Below are positions 7,919-15,263 of a stretch of DNA of 28,124 nucleotides, piece after piece. Every line of letters begins with the position of its first letter. The first letter of the stretch is position 1. The stretch spans positions 1 to 28,124 of the forward strand of contig JAXMHQ010000048.1 in the NCBI GenBank assembly GCA_046346665.1, written 5' to 3'. The stretch is from JAXMHQ01 sp046346665 (lineage in GTDB: Bacteria > Verrucomicrobiota > Verrucomicrobiia > Limisphaerales > JAXMHQ01). The translations under genes and the position numbers were made by a program. Under the pieces are notes generated by a model. It was not told the DNA's origin. It saw nothing but the letters and a program-made list of their open reading frames with translations, and did no database searches.

Positions 7919-8989
7919 ATGAAACTTGGACTTGGATTGTACCGGCACATGTTGACGCGAGAGAATTTTCAATTCGCGCGGCAGGCCGGGGCGACGCACA
8001 TCGTGGCGCACCTGGTGGATTACTTCAAGGGCGGCGCGCACAGCGCGCGGGACGATCAGCCAACGGGCACCGAACAGGGCTGGGGGCTGGCGGGCGATCC
8101 GAACCGGCTCTGGACGGCGGAGGAATTGAAATCGCTGCGGCAGTCGGCGGAAGCCGAGGGATTGAAGGTGGAAGCGATCGAGAATTTTGATCCGGCGCAC
8201 TGGCACGATGTGTTGCTGGACGGCCCGCAGCGGGCGCGGCAGATGGAGAACGTGAAGACCATCCTCCGGCGTGTGGGCGAGGCGGGCATTCCGATTTTCG
8301 GTTACAATTTCAGCATCGCGGGCGTGGGCGGGCGCACCACGGGCGCCTACGCGCGCGGCGGGGCGATGTCGGTGGGCATGGAAGGTCCGCTCGACACCCC
8401 GATGCCGAACGGGATGGTGTGGAACATGATTTACGATCCTGCGGCGCCGGCGGGGACGGTGCCGTCGATTTCGCACGAGGAATTGTGGCGCCGGCTCGGG
8501 GCGTTCCTGGAGGAAGTGATCCCGGTGGCGGAAAAGTCGGGCGTGAAACTGGCCCTCCACCCGGACGATCCGCCGACGCCGACGTTGCGCGGCCAGCCGC
8601 GGCTGGTTTATCAGCCGCAGTTGTATCAGCGCGTGATCGATTTGAATCCGAGCCCGTCGAACGCGCTGGAGTTTTGTTTGGGAACGCTGGCGGAGATGAC
8701 GGAGGGGGATGTTTACCAGGCGACGGACGATTACAGCCGGCAGGGGCGGCTGGGGTATGTGCATTTCCGCAACATCACGGGCAAGGTGCCGAATTACCGG
8801 GAGACATTCATCGACGATGGCGACATCGATATGCTGCGGATTTTGCGAATTCTCAAACGAAACGGTTTCGACGGGGTCTTAATCCCCGATCACACGCCGC
8901 AGATGAGCTGTGGGGCGCCGTGGCATGCGGGGATGGCGTTTGCGATGGGATACATGCGGGCGGCGATGCAGATGCTCGATAAATCATGA
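7919..8989 (+). CDS. uxuA: Mannonate dehydratase
   Basis: UxuA removes water from D-mannonate to give 2-keto-3-deoxygluconate, the third step of glucuronate catabolism in the cytoplasm. The open frame extends far upstream (from 5174), but that part is antisense to GH3. The ATG at 7919 begins MKLGLGLYRHML, typical of the family, and gives 356 residues, shorter than E. coli UxuA (394). Conserved segments include EAIENFDPAHWHDVLLDG (86-103), GYNFSIAGVGGRT, the metal-site-region motif HPDDPP (214-219), LEFCLGTLAEM, the GYVHFRNI histidine and PDHTPQMSCG. The preceding GGGGCGG is a weak ribosome site directly abutting the ATG. Its stop overlaps the next start by ATGA, so translation is probably coupled. 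Confidence 0.94.
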   Translation: MKLGLGLYRHMLTRENFQFARQAGATHIVAHLVDYFKGGAHSARDDQPTGTEQGWGLAGDPNRLWTAEELKSLRQSAEAEGLKVEAIENFDPAHWHDVLLDGPQRARQMENVKTILRRVGEAGIPIFGYNFSIAGVGGRTTGAYARGGAMSVGMEGPLDTPMPNGMVWNMIYDPAAPAGTVPSISHEELWRRLGAFLEEVIPVAEKSGVKLALHPDDPPTPTLRGQPRLVYQPQLYQRVIDLNPSPSNALEFCLGTLAEMTEGDVYQATDDYSRQGRLGYVHFRNITGKVPNYRETFIDDGDIDMLRILRILKRNGFDGVLIPDHTPQMSCGAPWHAGMAFAMGYMRAAMQMLDKS

Positions 8990-9744
8990 AGAATCCATTT
9001 TCACTGAAAGGCGAAACCGCGCTGATCACCGGCGGCGGCAGCGGGCTGGGGCTCGGCATCGCCACCAGTTTCGTCGAGGCCGGCGCGCGCGTCCTCCTCG
9101 TCGGCCGGCGGGAGAACGTTCTCAAGTCAGCGGCGAAGCGCCTCGGCCGGCGCGCGTCGTTCGAGGTGCACGACGTGACCCGCGTGGACGAAGCGCAGGA
9201 CTGGGTGCGGGCGGTCGCCCGTAAAACCGGCGGCATCTCCATTCTGGTCAACAACGCGGGCATTCATTTGAAGAAACCGGCAGTGGACACGACGCCGGCG
9301 GAGTTCGACGCGGTGTTGCGGACGCATGTGCTGGCGGCGTTCAGTTTGTCGCGCGCGGTGCTGCCGGAAATGATCCGGCGCGAACACGGGAACATTCTGT
9401 TCACGGCGTCCATGGCTTCCCTGTTTGGAATTCCGCAGGTCGTCGCTTACGCGGCGGCGAAATCGGCCCACCTCGGCCTGGTGCGAACGCTGGCGATGGA
9501 AGTCTCCGGCCGCGGCGTGCGGGTGAATGCGATTGCGCCGGGCTGGATCGATTCCGACATGATGCGGAAGGCGCTGAACGGCGACGGGGAGCGGTCGAAG
9601 AAAATCCTCGGGCGCACACCGATGGGCTGTTTTGGCAAGGCGGAAGACGTGGGGTTGGCGGCGACATTCCTGTGTTCGCCGGCGGCGCGGTTCATCACGG
9701 GCGTCGTGCTGCCGGTCGATGGCGGCGTCAGCATTGGTTTCTAA
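8986..9744 (+). CDS. SDR-family oxidoreductase, probable D-mannonate oxidoreductase (fructuronate reductase)
   Basis: This is a 252-residue classical short-chain dehydrogenase. The cofactor motif TGGGSGLG lies at 15-22, NNAG at 89-92, and the catalytic triad at S142, Y155 and K159 (YAAAK). The C-terminus ends with the usual G-V-PVDGGVSIGF segment. Its start overlaps the uxuA stop (ATGA). In this position it most likely reduces D-fructuronate to D-mannonate, replacing the unrelated long-chain UxuB of E. coli; SDR-type fructuronate reductases next to uxuA are known from other bacteria. The family is certain; the substrate is inferred from the neighbour. Gluconate 5-dehydrogenase or KduD-like activity are the alternatives. 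Confidence 0.9.
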   Translation: MKNPFSLKGETALITGGGSGLGLGIATSFVEAGARVLLVGRRENVLKSAAKRLGRRASFEVHDVTRVDEAQDWVRAVARKTGGISILVNNAGIHLKKPAVDTTPAEFDAVLRTHVLAAFSLSRAVLPEMIRREHGNILFTASMASLFGIPQVVAYAAAKSAHLGLVRTLAMEVSGRGVRVNAIAPGWIDSDMMRKALNGDGERSKKILGRTPMGCFGKAEDVGLAATFLCSPAARFITGVVLPVDGGVSIGF

Positions 9745-9756
9745 ATTCGATTTCCC

Positions 9757-12291
9757 ATGATCCCGGGCAAACGAGCGTTTCTCATCGCTGCGGGAATGAC
9801 GGCGCTGCTCGCCGGACCGTTGGCGCGGGCCGAGACGGGTGCGGAAGCCTGGCTTCGCTACGCGCCACTTTCACCCTCCGCACCGGCCCGCAAGGCGAAT
9901 GCCGTGCCCGCGGTCGTGGTGACGCTTTCCGATTCCCCGCTGCTCAACTCCGCCCGCGATGAAATCGTCACCGGCTGCCGCGGCATGCTCGGCCGCATCC
10001 CAAGACTCGAACGCGCCCTGCCCCGCGAAGACGCCGTCGTGCTGGGCACGGTCGCTGAAGTGCGCCGGGCGTTGCCGGAATTCCAGGCGCCGGCGGGATT
10101 GCAGGGCCAGGGTTATTGCTTCGCGCGCGTCCGATCGGGCGGATTCAATTACGACGTCATCGCCGGCGTGGATCCGGCGGGAGTGTTGTATGGATCGTTC
10201 GCATGGCTGCGCCGGCTGGCGTGCGATGAAACGGCGGATTTTTCATCGGAAATCCAAAATCCCGCCGCGCCGGTCCGGATGATTAATCAATGGGATAACC
10301 TCGACGGAACCATCGAGCGCGGCTACGGCGGGCTCTCCATCTTCTGGCAGGACGGCCACGTCGCACCCGATCTGAACCGCGCCTCCGCCTACGCTCGCCT
10401 CCTGGCGTCGGTCGGCCTCAACGCCTGCTGCATCAACAACGTGAACGCCGACGCGCGCGTGATCACGTCGGATTACATCCCCGAACTCGCGCGCGTGGCG
10501 GCGGTGTTCCGGCCGTGGGGCGTGCGGTTATATGTCTGCATCGATTTCAGCAGCCCGCAGAAGATCGGGGGGCTCGACACGTTTGACCCGGGCGATGCGC
10601 GGGTGGCGGCGTTCTGGAAGGCGCGCGTGGAGGAGATTTACCGGGCGATCCCGGATTTTGGCGGGTTTGTGCTGAAGGCGGATTCCGAGGGGCGGCTGGG
10701 GCCGTCGGCTTACGGGCGGACTCACGCGGACGCGGCGAACGTGATCGCGCGGGCGCTGGCGCCGCATGGCGGGCTGATTTTTTATCGCGGCTTCGTTTAC
10801 AACCATCACATGGACTGGCGCGATCCGAAGAACGACCGGGCGCGGGCGGCGTGCGACAATTTTGTGCCGCTGGACGGCAAGTTCGACGACAACGCGCTGG
10901 TGCAGATCAAGCATGGGCCGATTGATTTCCAGGTGCGCGAGCCGGTGTCGCCGCTGTTCGGCGCGCTGGAGCACACGAGCCAGGTGATCGAGTTGCAGAT
11001 CACGCAGGAATACCTCGGCCAGCAGCGGCACCTGTGTTACCTGGTGCCGATGTGGAAGGAAGTGCTGGATTTCGATTTGCAGGCAAAAGGTCCTGGCACG
11101 CCGGTGAAGGCAGTGGTTGCGGGAAAGACATTTCATCGGTCGCTCGGCGGATTTGTGGGCGTGGCGAATGTGGGCCGTGATTTGTCGTGGCTGGGGAACC
11201 CGCTGGCGATGGCGAATCTTTACGGGTTCGGACGGCTCGCGTGGAACCCGGACCTGGCGGGCCGCGGGATTGCGGAGGAATGGACGCGGCAGACATTTGG
11301 GAACGATCGCGACGTGGTGCGGACGATCGTCGGGTTGCTGATGGATTCGTGGCCGGCGTATGAAAACTACTCGGGACCGCTTGGAGCCGGCACGCTCACG
11401 GACATCATCGGCGTGCATTTCGGTCCGGGCGTGGAATCCTCCGAGCGCAACGGCTGGGGGCAATGGCATCGAGCCGACACGAACGGGATCGGGATGGACC
11501 GAACCGTGGCGACCGGCACGGGATTCATCGGCCAATACCGGCCCGGAGTGGCAAAGCAATATGAGTCGTTGAAAAGTTGCCCGGATGAACTGCTGCTGTT
11601 TTTCCATCATGTGCCCTATACCTACCCGCTGCATTCAGGGAAGACGGTCATACAGCACATTTACGACACGCATTACGCGGGCGCGGCGAGCGCGCAGGGG
11701 TTTGTGCAGCGCTGGCAATCGATCCGGGAGAAGGTGGACGAGGATCGCTACCGGCTCGTACTGGACCGGTTGCAGTTCCAGGCGGGGCACGCGCTGGTGT
11801 GGCGGGACGCGATCTGCCAGTGGTTCCTGAAAAACTCGGGGATTCCGGACGCGAAAGGCCGGGCGGGGCATTACCCGGGCCGGGTGGAGGCGGAGGACAT
11901 GCGGATGTCGGGTTATGCAACGGTGGAAGTGAAGCCGTGGGAAACGGCGTCGAAGGGCAAAGCGGCGGAATGCGAGGCGACGAACGGACAAGGTTCACTG
12001 GCTTTCAATTGGCCGGGACCGGCGGGCTGGTTTGACGTGGCGACACAATATTACGACCAGGAGAACGGGCGGTCGCATTACACGCTTTCCGTGGCCGGGC
12101 AGCCGGTGGACGGCTGGGTGGCGGACCGGGATTTGCCGGCGGATCATCCATGCGGACACACGGCGACGCGGAGGACGACCCGCGGAGTGGCTCTAAGGCC
12201 GGGGGATGAAGTGCGAATTGAGTCGACGGCGGACGGAGGGGAACGGGCGTGCGTGGATTACATTCAGTTTGAACAGCAGCAAAAACGGTAA
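9757..12291 (+). CDS. aguA: Secreted GH67 alpha-glucuronidase with C-terminal CBM-like extension
   Basis: This 844-residue enzyme hydrolyses alpha-1,2-linked (4-O-methyl)glucuronate from xylo-oligosaccharides. A signal peptide (residues 1-25, ending LARA) predicts a periplasmic or outer location. The GH67 N-terminal domain (about 30-165) precedes a TIM barrel containing MINQWDNLDGTIERGYGG. The spacing of acidic residues matches characterised GH67 enzymes: general acid E311 (KADSEGRLGP), with D390 (HGPIDFQ) and E418 (TQEYL) as the water-activating pair. Residues 709-844 start RVEAEDM and end VDYIQFEQ, a CBM6/35-like beta-sandwich pattern beyond the usual GH67 end. It begins 12 bases after the SDR gene, so it completes a uxuA-SDR-aguA operon. 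Confidence 0.94.
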   Translation: MIPGKRAFLIAAGMTALLAGPLARAETGAEAWLRYAPLSPSAPARKANAVPAVVVTLSDSPLLNSARDEIVTGCRGMLGRIPRLERALPREDAVVLGTVAEVRRALPEFQAPAGLQGQGYCFARVRSGGFNYDVIAGVDPAGVLYGSFAWLRRLACDETADFSSEIQNPAAPVRMINQWDNLDGTIERGYGGLSIFWQDGHVAPDLNRASAYARLLASVGLNACCINNVNADARVITSDYIPELARVAAVFRPWGVRLYVCIDFSSPQKIGGLDTFDPGDARVAAFWKARVEEIYRAIPDFGGFVLKADSEGRLGPSAYGRTHADAANVIARALAPHGGLIFYRGFVYNHHMDWRDPKNDRARAACDNFVPLDGKFDDNALVQIKHGPIDFQVREPVSPLFGALEHTSQVIELQITQEYLGQQRHLCYLVPMWKEVLDFDLQAKGPGTPVKAVVAGKTFHRSLGGFVGVANVGRDLSWLGNPLAMANLYGFGRLAWNPDLAGRGIAEEWTRQTFGNDRDVVRTIVGLLMDSWPAYENYSGPLGAGTLTDIIGVHFGPGVESSERNGWGQWHRADTNGIGMDRTVATGTGFIGQYRPGVAKQYESLKSCPDELLLFFHHVPYTYPLHSGKTVIQHIYDTHYAGAASAQGFVQRWQSIREKVDEDRYRLVLDRLQFQAGHALVWRDAICQWFLKNSGIPDAKGRAGHYPGRVEAEDMRMSGYATVEVKPWETASKGKAAECEATNGQGSLAFNWPGPAGWFDVATQYYDQENGRSHYTLSVAGQPVDGWVADRDLPADHPCGHTATRRTTRGVALRPGDEVRIESTADGGERACVDYIQFEQQQKR

Positions 12292-12419
12292 GACATTTGC
12301 CCGCAGATCATGCAGATCACGCGGATGGAAAGTCCGTTTCCGAATTTCGGCGTGGTATGGGTGATCTGGGGCAGAAATTTTTTTGCTGCACTTTCTGCGG
12401 AGCCTGTTACACACGCGGG

Positions 12420-13286
12420 ATGAAGCGCATTCGAATTGTCCTCCTGTTCCCGGCAGTTCTCCTGATGACGGTATTTTCCCAAGCCGAACCGTTGTTTCCG
12501 CAGGCGCCGGGGATTGTTTCCTACACATTCCGGGACGAGTTCAAGCGGGATGTGCCGGGGACGCTCGACAGGATCAAGGCGCTTGGGATCACCGACATCG
12601 AATTCTCCAACCTGTTCGGAAAATCGGCGGCGGAACTTCGGTCGATGCTGGACGCCCGCGGGCTGCATTGCTCGTCCTTCGGCGTCAGTTTCGAGGACAT
12701 GATGAACAAAACCGGCGAAGTAGCGACGAACGCCAAAACGCTGGGAGCAACCTTTGTCCGCGTGGCGTGGCTGTCCAATCGCCAGCCGTTCACCCCGGAG
12801 ATCGCACGCCAGACGGCGGCGGATTTCAACCGCATCGGCCGGGAGCTGCGCGAGAAATACGGCCTGACGTTTTGTTATCACAATCACGGTTATGAATTTG
12901 CGCCGGCCGGGGACGGGACGCTGTTCGATGTGCTCGTGGCGGAGACGCGGCCGGAGGACGTCAGCTTCGAACTCGACATTCTCTGGGCGCAATTTCCCGG
13001 GATGACACCGGCGCAACTGCTGGAGAAGCACGGCTCGCGGTTCAAGCTGATGCATCTGAAGGATCTTCGGAAAGGAGTGAAAGGTGATTTCAGCGGCAAG
13101 ACGGCCGTGCAGAATGACGTCACGCTGGGAACGGGACAGATCGATCTGCCGGCCGTCCTGATCGCCGCGCGCAAGGCTGGCGTTCAGCATTATTACATCG
13201 AAGACGAAAGCCCCGATGCAGACCGGCAGGTGCCGCAATCGATCGCTTATCTGAAGAGTCTGACCGCGCCGGGCCCGGCGCGGTAG
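12420..13286 (+). CDS. Secreted sugar phosphate isomerase/epimerase-like TIM-barrel protein
   Basis: This 288-residue protein of the AP-endonuclease-2/xylose-isomerase-like TIM barrel superfamily has an N-terminal signal peptide (hydrophobic about residues 6-20, cleavage near SQA). The frame is open from 12297, but the upstream part lies in a repeat-like spacer, and the ATG at 12420 starts a proper leader. Typical segments are GIVSYTFRD, LGITDIEFSNLFG, CYHNHGYEF (metal-site-like His), VSFELDILWAQ, LMHLKDLRKG and YYIEDESPD. It follows aguA by 128 bases on the same strand and probably handles a sugar acid or keto-sugar, but no substrate is evident. The stop codon TAG is part of a GTAG-headed repeat. 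Confidence 0.87.
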   Translation: MKRIRIVLLFPAVLLMTVFSQAEPLFPQAPGIVSYTFRDEFKRDVPGTLDRIKALGITDIEFSNLFGKSAAELRSMLDARGLHCSSFGVSFEDMMNKTGEVATNAKTLGATFVRVAWLSNRQPFTPEIARQTAADFNRIGRELREKYGLTFCYHNHGYEFAPAGDGTLFDVLVAETRPEDVSFELDILWAQFPGMTPAQLLEKHGSRFKLMHLKDLRKGVKGDFSGKTAVQNDVTLGTGQIDLPAVLIAARKAGVQHYYIEDESPDADRQVPQSIAYLKSLTAPGPAR

Positions 13287-13365
13287 GGCCGCGCTCCGCG
13301 CGGCGCCCTGCCACGCCTTCGGTAGGGCCGCGCTCCGCGCGGCCGGGGCGCCGCGGAGCGGCGCC
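13283..13365. repeat. GTAG-headed REP-like hairpins, two direct plus one opposed
   Basis: GTAG at 13283-13286 heads a GGCCGCGC-TCC-GCGCGG hairpin. A second copy with GTAG at 13322-13325 has a perfect 8-bp stem (13326-13333 with 13337-13344). The two share over 20 identical bases at a 39-base offset. An opposed hairpin follows (GGCGCCGC, loop GGA, GCGGCGCC; 13347-13365). The TAG of the first GTAG is the stop codon of the TIM-barrel gene. The block sits between convergent genes (the TIM-barrel protein on plus and DUF554 on minus), where hairpins could also help end transcripts. Confidence 0.8.
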
Positions 13366-13375
13366 TCACCAGCGC

Positions 13376-14110
13376 TTACAAGAGCCATGCGGCTAGCAGG
13401 GGGGCGAGGACGAGGGACGGCAGGTAATCGGTAATCTCCACTTTTTTCACCTCGAGAATGACGAGCGAGATGAAAACCACCAGCAACCCGGCCGTGGCGT
13501 TCACGGGATCGACGAGGTGCCGTTCCAGCAGCCAGGGCTGGAGGAATCGGGCGCAAAAAAGCGTGAGTGTTCCCTGGAGCGCCAGAACCGGGATGGCCGA
13601 AAGCCCAACGCCCCAGCCGAACATCGACACGAAACTCAACGTCGCAAATCCATCCATCACCGCCTTGACGGCGAGCGGGTAAAAATATCCGGTCAACCCG
13701 TCCGCCACGGCGCCGATCAGGCCCAGCGGGGCCGCGCAGAAAAGGGAGGAGCAGACTTCAAATCCGTCGCTGAGGGACGTTGCGCCGCCGGCGGCCCGGT
13801 GGGCGATGCGGTCGCGGGCGAACCGGCCGAGCCGGTTTGACATTTTCTGGAGGCCGAGAAGCCGGCCGGCGATGCGGCCGAGGACGAGCGCAAGGAGGAC
13901 CACTCCGATCTGGGCCAGGACGTGGAGAAACCGGCCGTTCAGCCCGATCCAGACGAGGCGCAGTCCGTAGAAAAAAGCGAACGCGCCCAGGAGAACCTTG
14001 AGGTAATTCTGGGTGGCGACGGAGACGGGCTTGGTTCGCAGCGCGCCCGCCAGCGCCCCCAGCGCGATCCCGCCCGCATTCAACCAGGTGCCAATCACGG
14101 CGTGACTCAA
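13376..14110 (-). CDS. DUF554 family membrane protein
   Basis: This 244-residue polytopic membrane protein has the DUF554 (YdfK/YqgA-like) signatures. These are the N-terminal GTWLNAGGIALGALAG, the central FCAAPLGLIGAVADGL, the downstream YPLAVKAVMDGFATLSF, and a hydrophobic C-terminal helix ending in PLLAAWLL. About six or seven membrane segments are plausible. The function of the family is not established; transport has been suggested for related proteins. It points away from the LysM gene across a 402-base spacer full of nested repeats, and converges on the TIM-barrel gene. Nothing ties it to the sugar locus besides position. Confidence 0.9.
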   Translation of the reverse strand: MSHAVIGTWLNAGGIALGALAGALRTKPVSVATQNYLKVLLGAFAFFYGLRLVWIGLNGRFLHVLAQIGVVLLALVLGRIAGRLLGLQKMSNRLGRFARDRIAHRAAGGATSLSDGFEVCSSLFCAAPLGLIGAVADGLTGYFYPLAVKAVMDGFATLSFVSMFGWGVGLSAIPVLALQGTLTLFCARFLQPWLLERHLVDPVNATAGLLVVFISLVILEVKKVEITDYLPSLVLAPLLAAWLL

Positions 14111-14146
14111 TCATGTTCCAGACGCAGATCAAAGCCCAAAAAATCA

Positions 14147-14463
14147 AACACGGATGGACCCGGATGAAACCAGGACTTGACGCGAATGGGCGCGAATTTC
14201 ACGAATTCATCAAGGTGGGGCGAGACTCCGTCGAGCGCTTGAAAAGGCTGGATTGATGGATTCTTGGATGGATGGATAAATGGGAAGGCATCGCGCGGAG
14301 CCATTCCAGCAATCCATAGATCCATTTATCCAACAATCCTCAAAGCTGAAGTCAGGGCTCGACGGAGTCTCGCCCCACCTTTCGACGATTGGCGGTAATT
14401 CGCGTCAATTCGCGTCAACGTTTTTGTTCCCGCCCGTGTTCATCCGTGTTCATCCGTGGTTGA
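14147..14463. repeat. Nested palindrome of four repeat families in mirrored order
   Basis: Going inward from the left: arm A (14147-14166, ACGGATG-type), arm B (14175-14200, GACGCGAAT-type), arm C (14214-14238, GGGGCGAGACTCCGTCGAG) and arm D (14249-14284, GGATTGATGGAT-type). The right half mirrors them as D' (14309-14340), C' (14351-14379), B' (about 14393-14420) and A' (14436-14463). The C pair is a near-perfect inverted repeat; the others are imperfect. The element fills the spacer between the divergent DUF554 (start 14110) and LysM (start 14513) genes, so their promoters must lie in its flanks or within it. I see no coding gene inside. Confidence 0.8.
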
Positions 14464-14512
14464 ACCGCGCATTCTGGATTGACTGGCGGGCGCAGGGTTT
14501 TATGTTCGGCGC

Positions 14513-15091
14513 ATGAAACGCATTTTTCAATTTCTGGTCGTGGCGGCATTGGCGGCGCCGGCGCTGGCGCAGGGCCAGGACGCGGCAGTAGAAGAACGCC
14601 TGAACCGCCTGAGCGCGCAGATCCAGGATCTGTCGGAGGCGCGCGACGCGCAGAACCGCAAGCTGGACGAACTGGCGCGGCAGGTGCGGGAGTTGCAGGA
14701 AAAAGCCGGGCGGCCGGACACCACCGCCGCCTCAAACGACGACCTGAAACAGCTCGCCGCGAACATCAAGGAAGTGGACCGGAAACGGCAGGAGGACAAC
14801 GAGAAGATTGTGCGCGAGCTGAAGGACTTGAGCCGGTCGCTGGGATCGGGCTCGACACGGAAGCCGGTTGCCGTTGCCCCCACCGCGCCCGCGGCCGACG
14901 CCAAGGTGCCCGACAACGGCTACGAATACGTCATCAAATCCGGTGACACCCTGTCGCTCATCTCCAAGGCCTATACCGACAAGGGAGTGAAGGTCAGCGT
15001 GGAAGACATTCTCAAGGCCAACCCCGGCCTGAAGCCCGACCGAATGCGGGTGGGTCAAAAGATCTTCATCCCGGGATCAGCACCTCAGTAG
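14513..15091 (+). CDS. Secreted coiled-coil protein with C-terminal LysM domain
   Basis: This 192-residue protein has a signal peptide (1-20, ending ALAQ). A charged helical region follows (about 25-110) with heptad-like leucines (ERLNRLSAQIQDL, LDELARQVRELQEK), predicting a coiled coil. After a Pro/Ala linker (118-132) comes one LysM domain (about 138-188): YVIKSGDTLSLISKAYTDKG through VEDILKANPGLKPDRMRVGQKIFIP. LysM binds peptidoglycan N-acetylglucosamine chains, so it is likely a periplasmic, wall-bound structural or scaffold protein. No catalytic domain is present. It stands alone, with repeats upstream and a hairpin downstream. Confidence 0.9.
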   Translation: MKRIFQFLVVAALAAPALAQGQDAAVEERLNRLSAQIQDLSEARDAQNRKLDELARQVRELQEKAGRPDTTAASNDDLKQLAANIKEVDRKRQEDNEKIVRELKDLSRSLGSGSTRKPVAVAPTAPAADAKVPDNGYEYVIKSGDTLSLISKAYTDKGVKVSVEDILKANPGLKPDRMRVGQKIFIPGSAPQ

Positions 15092-15115
15092 CTGCCAGGA
15101 TTTTTCCAATCGTTT

Positions 15116-15140
15116 GCAGCCGCAACCGTGAGATTGCGGT
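15116..15140. repeat. Hairpin related to the 24612 repeat
   Basis: GCAG followed by a CCGCAACC-GTGA-GATTGCGG stem-loop (stem 15120-15127 with 15132-15139, one C-A mismatch). It matches the hairpin at 24612-24635 at about 21 of 25 positions. One of the differences is a paired G-C to A-T change that keeps the stem. It lies 24 bases after the LysM stop and has no T-tract. Confidence 0.55.
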
Positions 15141-15208
15141 TCCCGTCAAGCCGCGCGCCCCGGGGAATTCCGGCGTCGCGACACCATAAGCATGTGGAAT
15201 TCTATTAT

Positions 15209-15237
15209 TTGATTGAATTCGCTTTACTGTTGATATA
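15209..15237 (+). promoter_or_regulatory. Possible sigma-70-like promoter for the tandem array
   Basis: In a locally AT-rich patch, TTGATT (15209-15214) is followed after 17 bases by GATATA (15232-15237), 26 bases before the ATG of the first paralog. An AGAGG (about 15250-15254) could serve as ribosome site. The assignment rests on consensus resemblance only. Confidence 0.3.
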
Positions 15238-15263
15238 GGAATGTAGCCAGAGGATTCCCGCTT

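Noticed and set aside
5174..8989. A 1271-codon open frame on the plus strand
   Set aside because: Its first 900 codons are antisense to GH3, with low-complexity Asp/Arg/Gly-rich translation. Only the part from ATG 7919 (uxuA) matches a family.
14147..14463. CRISPR array
   Set aside because: The repeats are mirrored, not direct, with unequal spacing and several different sequences. No cas gene is present.
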